The notes under the pieces were generated by a model. That model was not told the origin of the DNA and made no database searches. It was given only the letters and a program-made list of their open reading frames with translations. From Microthrixaceae bacterium (GTDB lineage Bacteria > Actinomycetota > Acidimicrobiia > Acidimicrobiales > Microtrichaceae), in contig JACJWI010000003.1 of assembly GCA_020637215.1 (NCBI GenBank), positions 186,001-250,000 of the forward strand: a stretch of 64,000 nucleotides of DNA, given 5' to 3'. Position numbers and translations under genes: made by a program. Position 1 is the first letter of the stretch. Each line of letters starts with the position of its first letter. Below, piece after piece: positions 16,725 to 25,425 of this stretch.

Positions 16725-17096
16725 ATGTTGAAGGGGTTCAAGGAGTTCATCGCCAAGGGCAACGCCGTCGACCTGGCGGTCGGCGTCGTCATCGGCGCCG
16801 CGTTCGGGGTCGTGGTCAACTCGATCACCAAGGGGATCATCGACCCGCTGATCGGCCTCATCCTGCCCGGCGACGTCAAGGACCTGGCCGCCAAGTCCTT
16901 CACCGTCGACGGAGCCGAGTTCCTCTACGGCAGCGTGATCTCGGCCGCGATCACGTTCGTGATCACCGCGGCGGCGATCTACTTCCTGATCGTGGCCCCG
17001 ATGAACGCCTGGCGTGACCGGGGCGGCCGGTCCGAGGACGAGAAGTCCAACGAGGAGAAGATGGTCGAGCTGCTGGAGCGCATCGCCGACAAGTGA
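16725..17096 (+). CDS. mscL: Large-conductance mechanosensitive channel
   Basis: A 123-residue inner-membrane channel that opens on osmotic downshock. It has the amphipathic N-terminal helix MLKGFKEFIAKGNAVDLAVG, TM1 with the pore-lining VGVVIGAAFGVVVNSI, a periplasmic loop, TM2 (VISAAITFVITAAAIYFLIV) and a charged C-terminal coiled coil (EEKMVELLERIADK). A Shine-Dalgarno (CAGGAGAGAG) precedes the ATG. It is single, between greA and the convergent ppx gene, whose end is only 4 nt away. Confidence 0.96.
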   Translation: MLKGFKEFIAKGNAVDLAVGVVIGAAFGVVVNSITKGIIDPLIGLILPGDVKDLAAKSFTVDGAEFLYGSVISAAITFVITAAAIYFLIVAPMNAWRDRGGRSEDEKSNEEKMVELLERIADK

Positions 17097-17100
17097 CCTC

Positions 17101-18705
17101 TCAGCCCGCGGCGACGACCTCGACGGTCGCACCGAGCTGATCCGAGAGCATGTTCGAACGCTCGGCGGCCGCGTAGACCTCGAGCGACAGGTCGGCGTCG
17201 GGCGCGCCGATGAGGGTGAGCCGCACCCGCTCGGCTCCGTCGTCGGTGAACCCTGTGGTGACGGCGACCCGTTCGACGGCACCGTCGTGGTTGCGGTCCA
17301 GGCCGATGGCCACCCTCAGCAGGCACACCATCGCCCGCACCCGGTCCTGGTCCTCGCTCGACAACGCGGCGAACTCGGGATGCTTGTCGGCCGGGCGACC
17401 CTTGCGGTGGTAGCGGGCCACCTGGGCGATGAGCTCGATCTCCCGGTCGGTGAATCCGGTGAGGTGCTCGGAGTTCCGGATCACGTAGTAGCTGTGCTTG
17501 TGGTGACCCGAGTGGCTGATGAACAGCCCGACGTTGGCGAGCAGGGCCCCGGCGTGCAGCAGCTCGACGTCGTCGCCGTCCAGGCCGAGACGGTCCCCCA
17601 GCGCGTCCGCGAGCTGCAGGGCGAGGGTGGCGACCTGGTACGAGTGCTCGGGGTCGTCGTCGCAGAGCTCCATCAGGTGTTCGACCGAGGCCCGGCGCAG
17701 ATCCGACAGGTGGTGCAGCGACACGCCGCGGAGGCGGTGCAGCCCGTCGAGGAGCACGCCTTCGCGCAGGGCGTACTCCGAGATCACCAGCTCGTCGATG
17801 CCGAGCCCGTCGCAGATCTGCTCCAGCACCAGGGCGCCGCCGAGCAGGATGTCAGCTCGGGCCGCGTCCATTCCGGGCAGGGCCCTACGCTCCTCCGTGC
17901 TCGGCGCGCCGGCGAGCCGATCGATCACCGCCGCCAGCGCCGTTCGGGTCAGCACCGCGGCGTTGAGGGACTGGGGCGGTCCGGATCCCGAGTCGTCCTC
18001 CGCGGCGAGGGCCATGACCGCCAGGGTCTCGGCGGTGCCCGAGCTCGCGACCGCCACGTCGAAGCTCCGGCGGGCGGCCTCGTGCACCAGAGGCGCGAGC
18101 TGACCCCGGACGTAGGTGCGACATGCCTCGACCGCGGCGGGCGTCACCGGCCCATCGGCGAAGAACGACCGGGTCATGCGCAGGGAACCGAGCTTGACCG
18201 AGCGGGCGTAGGTGACCTCGGGACCCCGGCCGTAGACGATCTCGGTCGACCCGCCGCCCACGTCGATCAGCACCATGTCCCGGTCCCACAGCGGCAGGGC
18301 CTGCAGCGCACCCAGACGGATGAGCCTGGCCTCCTCCTGACCGGCGATCACCTGCACGTCGACCCCGGCCTCGGTCCAGGCCCGCTTGAGGAACTCGCCC
18401 GCGTTGCGGGCCTCGCGCACCGCCGAGGTCGCGACCGCGAACACCGTCGCGTCGAAGCTGTCGGCCAGCTGACGGCAGCGGGTGAGCGTGGCGACGGCCC
18501 GGTCGATGGCGTCGGGCTCCAGGTGCTTCATCTCGCCCTGACCGGAGCCGAGGCGCACCATCTCCTTGAGCCGGGTGATGACCTCGAAGCGGTCGTTGCC
18601 GGCGGTGCGGGCGACGACCATGTGGATCGAGTTGGTCCCGATGTCGATGGCGGCGATCACCTCGGGGAACGGCGACGGGGAGCCCGACGACGGCGGCGCG
18701 GCCAT
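17101..18705 (-). CDS. Exopolyphosphatase/guanosine pentaphosphatase (Ppx/GppA family)
   Basis: A 534-residue enzyme of the ASKHA superfamily that hydrolyses polyphosphate or pppGpp. The N-terminal phosphate loop is AAIDIGTNSIHMVVA, the catalytic glutamate region VREARNAGEFL, and the second loop VLIDVGGGSTEIVYG. The C-terminal half (SVEHLMELCDDDPEHSYQVATLALQLADAL) is the HD-like domain of long Ppx/GppA proteins, with HHKHSYYVIRNSEHLTGF. The ATG at 18705 lies 7 nt after TATGCT; ATG 18717 is an alternative. It is divergent from rsgA with almost no spacer. Confidence 0.9.
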   Translation of the reverse strand: MAAPPSSGSPSPFPEVIAAIDIGTNSIHMVVARTAGNDRFEVITRLKEMVRLGSGQGEMKHLEPDAIDRAVATLTRCRQLADSFDATVFAVATSAVREARNAGEFLKRAWTEAGVDVQVIAGQEEARLIRLGALQALPLWDRDMVLIDVGGGSTEIVYGRGPEVTYARSVKLGSLRMTRSFFADGPVTPAAVEACRTYVRGQLAPLVHEAARRSFDVAVASSGTAETLAVMALAAEDDSGSGPPQSLNAAVLTRTALAAVIDRLAGAPSTEERRALPGMDAARADILLGGALVLEQICDGLGIDELVISEYALREGVLLDGLHRLRGVSLHHLSDLRRASVEHLMELCDDDPEHSYQVATLALQLADALGDRLGLDGDDVELLHAGALLANVGLFISHSGHHKHSYYVIRNSEHLTGFTDREIELIAQVARYHRKGRPADKHPEFAALSSEDQDRVRAMVCLLRVAIGLDRNHDGAVERVAVTTGFTDDGAERVRLTLIGAPDADLSLEVYAAAERSNMLSDQLGATVEVVAAG

Positions 18706-18712
18706 GGCGCCG

Positions 18713-18718
18713 AGCATA
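18713..18718 (-). promoter_or_regulatory. -10 hexamer of ppx/gppA (TATGCT)
   Basis: TATGCT ends 7 nt before the ATG at 18705. The divergent rsgA starts within 40 bp, so the two promoters overlap. Confidence 0.45.
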
Positions 18719-18755
18719 CGGCGTGCCCCGATGCTCGACGCGCGAGGCTGACGCG

Positions 18756-19841
18756 GTGGCGAGCCCCGACGCGGCCGACGCGGATCCGGCGACACCTCCC
18801 GGATGGGACGACGACTGGTCGCGCACGTGGGACGCCGAGACCGAGGCCGGCCGCGCCCCCGACGGCACCGTTGCGGCCCGCGTGGTGCGCATCGACAAGG
18901 GCGGCATCACGACCTCAGTGCGGCCCGGCGACGAGCAGCTCGTCGTCGCGGCCAAGTCGGCACGGCGGGTGGTGGTCGGCGACGTCGTCGCGCTCGACGC
19001 CGAGGCCGGGCGCATCGAGGCGATCCTCCCCCGCCGCACCGTGTTCGAGCGCCGCTCGCCCGGGGTGAGCCGCGGCCAAGTCGCCGTCGAGTCCCGGGCG
19101 GTGGCGGCCAACATGGACCGGGTCCTGGTGCTCCAGCCGCTCGACGTCGGCCTCAACCCGCCACGGCTGGCCCGCGAGCTGGTGCTGGCCTGGGAGAGCG
19201 GGGCGACGCCCGTCGTCGTGCTGACCAAGACCGACCTGGTCGACGCCGCCGAGGTCGACCGCTCCGTCGCCGAGGCCGCCCGGTGGGCCCCCGACGTCGC
19301 GGTCATGGCGGTGTCGACCCGTCAGCCGGGAACGCTGCACGGGGTGCGCGACCTGGCCGGAGCGGGACACGTCCTGGCATTGCTCGGCGCGTCGGGCGCC
19401 GGCAAGTCGTCGTTGGCCAACGCCCTGGCCGGACGTCAGGTGCAGCTCACCGCCGAGGTCCGCGAAGGCGACCGCCGGGGGCGCCACACCACCACCGCCG
19501 GCCAGATCGTCGACCTCGCCGACGGCGGTCTACTCATCGACACGCCGGGCATCCGCGGGGTCGGGTTGTGGGCCGCGGACGACGGGCTCGAGGCCGCGTT
19601 CGCGGATCTCGCCCCGTTCGCGCAGCGCTGCCGGTTCGTCGACTGCCACCACGACGCCGAACCCGACTGCGGCATCACCGCGGCGGTCGCCCGCGGCGAG
19701 GTCGGCGCCGATCGGCTGGAGGTATGGCACACCCTCGTCGACGAGCTCGAGACCCTCGAGGCCGACCTGGAGATACGGGACCGGGAGTCGCAACGCCAGG
19801 CCAACCAGGTCGCCCGCCACCGCGCTCGCCAGCGCCCCTGA
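18756..19841 (+). CDS. rsgA: Ribosome small-subunit-dependent GTPase RsgA
   Basis: Circularly permuted GTPase that helps 30S maturation, 361 residues. An OB-fold region (VVRIDKGGITTSVRPGDEQLVV) comes first. The G motifs then follow in permuted order: TKTD (G4) first, P-loop GASGAGKSSLAN at about residues 211-222 next, and DTPG (G3) last. The C-terminal zinc knuckle is CRFVDCHHDAEPDC. The GTG at 18756 follows GAGGCT by 6 nt; a GTG at 18723 in the same frame would add 11 residues. G4 is TKTD rather than NKxD, which is common in this family. Confidence 0.93.
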   Translation: MASPDAADADPATPPGWDDDWSRTWDAETEAGRAPDGTVAARVVRIDKGGITTSVRPGDEQLVVAAKSARRVVVGDVVALDAEAGRIEAILPRRTVFERRSPGVSRGQVAVESRAVAANMDRVLVLQPLDVGLNPPRLARELVLAWESGATPVVVLTKTDLVDAAEVDRSVAEAARWAPDVAVMAVSTRQPGTLHGVRDLAGAGHVLALLGASGAGKSSLANALAGRQVQLTAEVREGDRRGRHTTTAGQIVDLADGGLLIDTPGIRGVGLWAADDGLEAAFADLAPFAQRCRFVDCHHDAEPDCGITAAVARGEVGADRLEVWHTLVDELETLEADLEIRDRESQRQANQVARHRARQRP

Positions 19842-19864
19842 CCAGATCCGACCCCCGCGGCGGA

Positions 19865-19912
19865 TTCTGACGACAAGTCAGCACCATTTTCGGTACTGAA
19901 TTGTCGTCAGAA
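19865..19912. repeat. Hairpin repeat family B, copy 1
   Basis: Arms TTCTGACGACAA and TTGTCGTCAGAA form a 12-bp perfect stem that continues with TCAG/CTGA and ACC/GGT after single mismatches, with loop ATTTTC. It lies in the 89-bp gap between convergent rsgA and the IclR gene, so it may end both transcripts. The right half TGAATTGTCGTCAGAACGCG recurs near 36.85 kb. Confidence 0.85.
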
Positions 19913-19930
19913 CGCGAGCGAGGGCGCTGA

Positions 19931-20563
19931 TCAGCGGATGCGGCCCGCGGCGGCGGTCACCGCGACGCCGTGGCGGTCGCCGGGCGAGGTCCCCATCCGC
20001 TCGACCGGTCCGCTCACGCTGATCGCCGCGACCACCCGGCCGTCGCGGCGCACCGGGGCCGACACCGACGCCACGCCCGGCTCGCGCTCCTCGACGGTCT
20101 GCACCCATCCGTCGTCGCCGGTCTCCCCGGCCAGGACCCGACCGGCCGAGCCCCGATCCATGGGCAGGACGGCGCCGACCGGCACGATCGTGCGCAGGCC
20201 GTGCGGCGACTCCAGCGCGGCGACGCACACCCGGTCGCCACCGTCGCGCACGTACAGCTGGACCGACTCGCCGGTGCGGTCCCGCAGCCCCGCCAGCGCG
20301 TCGGCCGCCGCGTCGGCCAGCGGGAACTGCTGAGCGGCCGCCCGGCCGAGCCCGACCAGGTGCAGCCCGAGTGCGACCCGGCCGTCGCCGGTGCGACGCA
20401 GCATCCCGTGCTGCTCGAGCGCGACGACCAGGCGGTGCGTCGTCGCCCGCGACACCGCGGTCCGCTCCGACAGGTCCGCCAGCGTGCACGGCCCCTGCGC
20501 CACCACGGCGAGCAGCGCGCACGACTTGTCGAGCACCCCGACCCCGCTTACGATGTGTTCCAT
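19931..20563 (-). CDS. ndgR: IclR-family regulator of leuCD (NdgR/LtbR type)
   Basis: A 210-residue IclR-family transcription factor. The N-terminal winged helix-turn-helix is LDKSCALLAVVAQGPCTLADLSERTAVSRATTHRLV in pieces, and the C-terminal effector domain runs from VGLGRAAAQQFPLADAAADAL to the end. The divergent position next to leuCD is the hallmark of NdgR in streptomycetes and LtbR in corynebacteria, which control leucine and tryptophan genes. The ATG at 20563 (MEHIVSGVGVLDK) is preferred over the upstream GTG at 20584. A TACAGT hexamer lies 9 nt before it. It probably binds the palindrome at 20578-20594. Confidence 0.88.
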   Translation of the reverse strand: MEHIVSGVGVLDKSCALLAVVAQGPCTLADLSERTAVSRATTHRLVVALEQHGMLRRTGDGRVALGLHLVGLGRAAAQQFPLADAAADALAGLRDRTGESVQLYVRDGGDRVCVAALESPHGLRTIVPVGAVLPMDRGSAGRVLAGETGDDGWVQTVEEREPGVASVSAPVRRDGRVVAAISVSGPVERMGTSPGDRHGVAVTAAAGRIR

Positions 20564-20577
20564 CAGTCGGGAACTGT

Positions 20578-20594
20578 ATCTCACTATCTGAGAT
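20578..20594. promoter_or_regulatory. Candidate IclR operator between ndgR and leuC
   Basis: ATCTCA-CTATC-TGAGAT is a perfect 6-bp inverted repeat with a 5-nt spacer, 15 bp from the regulator start and 48 bp upstream of leuC. The position suits control of both genes. Confidence 0.5.
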
Positions 20595-20642
20595 CCCCCA
20601 ACCCGACGACAGAGACTCCACTCCCCGAAAGGCGACGCCGAG

Positions 20643-22058
20643 ATGAGCGCAGAGGAACGGCCCCGAACGCTGGCCGAGAAGGTGTGGGACCGCCACGTGG
20701 TGCGGTCCGCCGAGGGCGAACCCGACCTGCTCTACATCGACCTCCACCTGGTCCACGAGGTCACCTCGCCGCAGGCGTTCGATGGCCTTCGCATGGCCGG
20801 CCGCACCGTGCGCCGCCCCGACCTGACCGTCGCCACCGAGGACCACAACGTCCCCACCGCCGACATCGACGCCCCGATCGCGGACCCGATCTCGCGCAAG
20901 CAGGTCGAGACGCTGCGGGCCAACGCCGAGGAGTTCGGCATCGTCGAGTTCCCGATGGGATCGCCCCAGCAGGGCATCGTGCACATCATCGGCCCCGAGC
21001 AGGGCCGCACCCTGCCCGGCATGACCATCGTCTGCGGCGACAGCCACACCTCGACCCACGGGGCGTTCGGTGCGCTGGCGTTCGGCATCGGCACCTCCGA
21101 GGTCGAACACGTCCTGGCCACCCAGACCCTCCCGCAGGCCCGCCCGAAGACCCTGGCGGTCACCGTCGACGGCGACCTGCGCCCGGGGGTCACCGCCAAG
21201 GACGTGATCCTGGCCATCCTCGGCGTCCTCGGCACCTCGGGCGGCATCGGCCACATCGCCGAGTACCGCGGCTCGGCCATCCGCTCCCTGTCGATGGAGG
21301 GGCGCATGACCGTGTGCAACATGTCGATCGAGGCCGGCGCCAAGGCCGGCCTCATCGCCCCCGACGAGGTCACCTTCGAGTACCTGAAGGGACGCCCGCA
21401 CGCCCCGCAGGGCGACGAGTGGGACCGAGCGGTGGCCGACTGGCGCACGCTGGTCACCGACGAGGGCGCCACCTTCGACAAGGAGGTCTTCCTCGACGCG
21501 GCGGACATCGAGCCGTTCGTATCCTGGGGAACCAACCCCGGTCAGGTCATCCCCCTGTCGGCGTCCATCCCGTCACCGGACGACTTCGACGACCAGGTCC
21601 TGCGCGACGCAGCGACCCGGGCGCTCGAGTACATGGACCTGAGCGCCGGCACCCCGATGCGCCAGGTGCCGGTCGACACGATCTTCATCGGCAGCTGCAC
21701 CAACGGCCGCATCGAGGACCTCCGCGCCGCGGCCGAGGTGGCCCGCGGCCGCCGCGTCGCCGACGGCGTGCGCACCCTGGTCGTCCCCGGCTCGCACGCG
21801 GTCAAGGCCCAGGCGGAGGCCGAGGGCCTCGACGAGGTGTTCCGCACCGCAGGGTTCGACTGGCGCGAGCCGGGCTGCTCCATGTGCCTGGCCATGAACC
21901 CCGACAAGCTCTCCCCCGGCGAGCGCTGCGCCTCCACCTCGAACCGCAACTTCGAGGGACGCCAGGGCCGCGGCGGACGCACCCACCTGGTGTCGCCCGC
22001 CGTCGCCGCGGCCACCGCCATCGCCGGGCACTTCGCCGCCCCCGCCGACCTCGCCTGA
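20643..22058 (+). CDS. leuC: 3-isopropylmalate dehydratase large subunit
   Basis: The 4Fe-4S aconitase-family subunit (471 residues) that with LeuD isomerises isopropylmalate, and citramalate in the CimA route. Signature segments are TLAEKVWDRHVV, CGDSHTSTHGAFGALAFGIGTSEVEHVLATQ in pieces, IFIGSCTNGRIEDLR (first cluster cysteine) and EPGCSMCLAMNPDKL (the other two cysteines). ERCASTSNRNFEGRQG is the C-terminal signature. GAAAGGCGAC precedes the ATG. It is followed by leuD after a 20-nt gap and controlled by the divergent IclR gene. Confidence 0.97.
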   Translation: MSAEERPRTLAEKVWDRHVVRSAEGEPDLLYIDLHLVHEVTSPQAFDGLRMAGRTVRRPDLTVATEDHNVPTADIDAPIADPISRKQVETLRANAEEFGIVEFPMGSPQQGIVHIIGPEQGRTLPGMTIVCGDSHTSTHGAFGALAFGIGTSEVEHVLATQTLPQARPKTLAVTVDGDLRPGVTAKDVILAILGVLGTSGGIGHIAEYRGSAIRSLSMEGRMTVCNMSIEAGAKAGLIAPDEVTFEYLKGRPHAPQGDEWDRAVADWRTLVTDEGATFDKEVFLDAADIEPFVSWGTNPGQVIPLSASIPSPDDFDDQVLRDAATRALEYMDLSAGTPMRQVPVDTIFIGSCTNGRIEDLRAAAEVARGRRVADGVRTLVVPGSHAVKAQAEAEGLDEVFRTAGFDWREPGCSMCLAMNPDKLSPGERCASTSNRNFEGRQGRGGRTHLVSPAVAAATAIAGHFAAPADLA

Positions 22059-22078
22059 CCGAGAGGATCACCACACCA

Positions 22079-22669
22079 ATGGACGCCGTCCGCATCATCA
22101 CCGGCACCGCGGTCCCCCTCGACCGCTCCGACGTCGACACCGACCAGATCATCCCCAGCGACTGGCTCAAGCAGGTCGAGCGCACCGGCTTCGACAAGGG
22201 CCTCTTCTCGGAGTGGCGCGACGACCGGGACTTCGTGCTGAACCAGGAGCAGTTCCAGGGCGCCAACATCCTGATCGCCGGACCGAACTTCGGCACCGGC
22301 TCGAGCCGCGAACACGCGGTGTGGGCCATCCAGCAGTACGGGTTCGCCGCGGTGGTCTCGCCACGGTTCGGCGACATCTTCCGCAACAACTCGACCAAGA
22401 ACGGCCTGGTTCCGGTGCAGGTGTCTGCCGAGGTCGGCCGCCAGTTGCTCGACGCGGTCGCAGCGGACCCGACCCTGCAGTTCGTGATCGACATCGAGCG
22501 GCGGACCCTGGAGTGCGACTCGCTGGGCCTGGTCATGGACTTCCCGCTCGACGACTCGGTGCAGCACCGCTTCCTCGAGGGCCTCGACGACATCGGCCTG
22601 AGCCTGCGCCACGATGCCGACATCACCACGTTCGAGGCCCAGCGACCGGCCTGGATGCCGACCGCCTGA
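22079..22669 (+). CDS. leuD: 3-isopropylmalate dehydratase small subunit
   Basis: The swivel-domain partner of LeuC, 196 residues. VPLDRSDVDTDQIIPSDWLK is the N-terminal signature, GPNFGTGSSREHAVWAIQ the substrate-binding loop, and FRNNSTKNGL follows. The GAGAGGATCACCACACCA stretch before the ATG gives a weak ribosome site. The open frame extends far upstream through leuC, but the family N-terminus begins at this ATG. A small hairpin lies 22 nt after the stop. Confidence 0.96.
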   Translation: MDAVRIITGTAVPLDRSDVDTDQIIPSDWLKQVERTGFDKGLFSEWRDDRDFVLNQEQFQGANILIAGPNFGTGSSREHAVWAIQQYGFAAVVSPRFGDIFRNNSTKNGLVPVQVSAEVGRQLLDAVAADPTLQFVIDIERRTLECDSLGLVMDFPLDDSVQHRFLEGLDDIGLSLRHDADITTFEAQRPAWMPTA

Positions 22670-22690
22670 GCGGGCGATCGGTGCCAGGTA

Positions 22691-22705
22691 CGGAGAATCT
22701 CTCCG
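22691..22705 (+). terminator. Possible terminator after leuD
   Basis: CGGAGA, loop ATC and TCTCCG form a 6-bp hairpin 22 nt downstream of leuD, inside a weaker outer pairing CAGGT/ACCTG. No T-tract. Confidence 0.35.
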
Positions 22706-22788
22706 GATCCGGGAACCTGACCGCACCTCCCGACGTCTGACCCCTCGAACGCACGCCGGACGTGCCGGGGACGACACGAGGAGGACCG

Positions 22789-25263
22789 ATGGGCACCACC
22801 CACCGCAGCGAGGCGACCGACCGGCGAGGAACGGCGCCGCCGACCCGAGGGCGATCGGAGCGATCGCCGCTCCGGTCGCGATCGCTCGGCATCCGGTCGG
22901 CGCTGCTCGTCGTGGCCGCACTGGCGCTGCTGGCCGGATGCACCCAGGACATCGAACGGGTGTCAGGGCCCCGCACCGGCGAGCCCACCCAGAGCGACAT
23001 CCGCCTGGTGCGCGCCGAGACCTGCGACCAGCTGGTCGCCGCGGCTGAGGCTCGCGAGCAGATCGCCCGCGACCGGATGGAGCGCCTCGAGGGGGACGGC
23101 CAGGACGCCGTCGCCTTCGACGAGGGAGCGACCGGGTCCGGGGCCGCCGGAGGGGCGGAGCGCTCCCCCGGCGCATCGACGCCGGCCACCACGATGGCCC
23201 CCTCCCCCGTCGCTGCCCCGGCGGCCGGACCGACGGACGCAGACCCCGCAGCCGCGTCCGACCAGAGCACGACGCCGAAGGGCGACGACACGAGCGGCGC
23301 ACCGGTGATCGCCGGCACCAACAACCAGGAGCAGGGCGTCGACGAGGGCGACATGGTCAAGACCGACGGACGGCTCCTCGTCACCCTCACCGGTGACGGG
23401 GTGCTCCGCGTGGTCGTGCTCGACGACTCCCCCACCGTCGACGGGCAGCTGACCCTCAGCGGGACGGGCTCCGCGCAGCCCAGCCACATGTACGGGATGA
23501 CCACCGGACAGCTGCTGCTGCGCGGCGACGAGGTGGTCGCCGTGCAGGTCGCGTGGGACGGGCGGGGCATGCCGATCACCGACATCACCCGGGTGGACCT
23601 GAGCGACCCGAGCACGCCTCGGGTCACGGAGCGGGCCCGGGTGGCCGGCGAGCTGGCCGCCACCCGGATGATCGGTCGGACGATCCGCATCGTCGTCCGA
23701 CCGTCGCTCGGCACACCGATCGAACCGATGCCCACGCCGATGCCCGAGCCGCCGATGCCGCCGGAGACGACGGTTCCCGAACCGACGACGACGACCACGA
23801 CGACCACGACGGCTACGTCGACCTCGACGACCACGACGACCGGCACCGATCCGGCCGAGATCCCGGCCGCCGCCGCCCGGTTGATGCCCCAGCTCGTCGG
23901 CGACGACGGCACCGCCCGCCCGCTCGGCGGGTGCCAGGACGTCCTGTCGGCCCCGATGGTGGAACCCGCCGGCGACACGGCTTCGGGATCGGCTTCGGGA
24001 TCGATGGACGCAGCGGACAGCGAAATGGCCATGCCGACCACGGCAGGAGTGACCGTCCTCACCGTCGGCGACACCCTCGGCGACCTTGCCCCCGTCACCG
24101 TCGACGGCGGGGTCGAGTCGGTCTACGCCGGCACCGACGCCCTGTACACCACGTCGACGGTGTGGGGCGGACCGACCGGCGAGATGACCGCCGTGCACCG
24201 CTTCGACCTGACCGGTGAGGGCGCCGCCCGCTACACCGGCAGCGGACTGGTGCCGGGGATGCTGCTCAACCAGTACTCGATGTCGGACCGAGGCGGCGCC
24301 CTGCGCATCGTGACCACCGCCACGACCATGGTGCCGGCTGCTCCGGCGGCCACGTCGACCGTCCTGCCGTCGCCCCGGCCGACGGCCATCCCGGTAGAGC
24401 CGGGGACCGCGGTCGAGCCCGACGGGTCGGCCGTCTCCCCCGCCGAACCGGGTATCGCCGCCGACGTGGTCGGCCCGATGACCACCTCGGCGGGCCGGCT
24501 GGCGGTCCTGCGGCCCGCCGATGACGGCATGCTGCGCGAGGTCGGCCACCTCGACGACCTCGGCGTGGGCGAACAGGTGAAGGCGGTCCGGTTCCTCGGC
24601 GACCGCGCCTACGTGGTCACGTTCCGCCAGACCGACCCGCTGTTCGCCGTCGACCTGACCGACGACACCGCACCGCGGCTGCTGGGCGAGCTCAAGATCC
24701 CCGGCTTCTCTGAGTACCTGCACCCGATCGGCGACGGCCGCCTCCTGGGCATCGGCTCCGACGCGGACGCCACCACCGGCCGGGTGACCGGGTTCAAGGC
24801 GTCGCTGTTCGACGTGACCGACCCGACCGCACCCAAGGAGCTCGACGCCCTCGTCGCGCCCGACATGACCTCACCGGTCGGCCAGGACCCGCACACCTTC
24901 ACCTGGGACCCGACCCGCTCGCAGGCGATCGTGCCGGTGATGAGCTACGGCGTCGCCGACGAGGGTGCGGTCCCCCCGATGGGCGAGTGCCCCGAGGGCG
25001 CGGCGTGCGCCATGCCGGCGGTGAGAGTCGACGAGTCGGCGGGGGTCGACCAGGCGGCGCGGCCGTGGAGCGGGGCGTGGGTCCTCGGCGTCGACGGCGA
25101 CCGGATCGTCCGGCGGGGCTCCATCGCCCACGATCTCGGGCCCGCGGCGGCGGACATCCTGCGCTCGGTGGTGGTCGGCGACTCGATCTGGACGGTGTCG
25201 GACCGTGCCGTGGGTCGCACCCCCGCCGCCGCTCCCGATGGCGTCACCCTGATCCGGTTCTGA
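22789..25263 (+). CDS. Beta-propeller domain lipoprotein (Beta_propel, PF09826-like)
   Basis: A large (824-residue) exported protein. After an arginine-rich N-terminus comes a lipoprotein signal (LLVVAALALLAGC, lipobox LAGC near residue 49). The family signature is TNNQEQGVDEGDMVKTDG near residue 180, followed by blades such as LVTLTGDGVLRVVVLD, FLGDRAYVVTFRQTDPLFAVDL and PVGQDPHTFTWDP. Between blades is a Thr-rich, low-complexity insertion (about residues 315-345) and Pro/Ala/Thr linkers. The ATG at 22789 has a strong AGGAGG 5-6 nt upstream. It is not linked to neighbouring genes by operon structure, and function is unknown for the family. Confidence 0.88.
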   Translation: MGTTHRSEATDRRGTAPPTRGRSERSPLRSRSLGIRSALLVVAALALLAGCTQDIERVSGPRTGEPTQSDIRLVRAETCDQLVAAAEAREQIARDRMERLEGDGQDAVAFDEGATGSGAAGGAERSPGASTPATTMAPSPVAAPAAGPTDADPAAASDQSTTPKGDDTSGAPVIAGTNNQEQGVDEGDMVKTDGRLLVTLTGDGVLRVVVLDDSPTVDGQLTLSGTGSAQPSHMYGMTTGQLLLRGDEVVAVQVAWDGRGMPITDITRVDLSDPSTPRVTERARVAGELAATRMIGRTIRIVVRPSLGTPIEPMPTPMPEPPMPPETTVPEPTTTTTTTTTATSTSTTTTTGTDPAEIPAAAARLMPQLVGDDGTARPLGGCQDVLSAPMVEPAGDTASGSASGSMDAADSEMAMPTTAGVTVLTVGDTLGDLAPVTVDGGVESVYAGTDALYTTSTVWGGPTGEMTAVHRFDLTGEGAARYTGSGLVPGMLLNQYSMSDRGGALRIVTTATTMVPAAPAATSTVLPSPRPTAIPVEPGTAVEPDGSAVSPAEPGIAADVVGPMTTSAGRLAVLRPADDGMLREVGHLDDLGVGEQVKAVRFLGDRAYVVTFRQTDPLFAVDLTDDTAPRLLGELKIPGFSEYLHPIGDGRLLGIGSDADATTGRVTGFKASLFDVTDPTAPKELDALVAPDMTSPVGQDPHTFTWDPTRSQAIVPVMSYGVADEGAVPPMGECPEGAACAMPAVRVDESAGVDQAARPWSGAWVLGVDGDRIVRRGSIAHDLGPAAADILRSVVVGDSIWTVSDRAVGRTPAAAPDGVTLIRF

Positions 25264-25289
25264 ATCCAACCGATCACGGCCGGGCGCTG

Positions 25290-25408
25290 CCGTCGAACTT
25301 GTAGCTGACCGGTCGCCACAGCGACCGAGGCCTACAAGAACGCCGGCAGCCGTCGAACTTGTAGCTGACCGGTCGCCACAGCGACCGGGGGCTACAAGTT
25401 CGGTGGGG
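25290..25408. repeat. 60-bp tandem stem-loop repeat, locus 2, two variant units
   Basis: Two units with a 60-bp period beginning CGTCGAACTTGTAGCTGACC. The arms GAACTTGTAG and CTACAAGTTC/CTACAAGAAC match the other loci, but the loop differs and itself folds (GGTCGC-CACA-GCGACC). It is located between the convergent ends of the beta-propeller gene and serA. Confidence 0.88.
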
Positions 25409-25425
25409 GTTCGCGCCGGCAGCGC

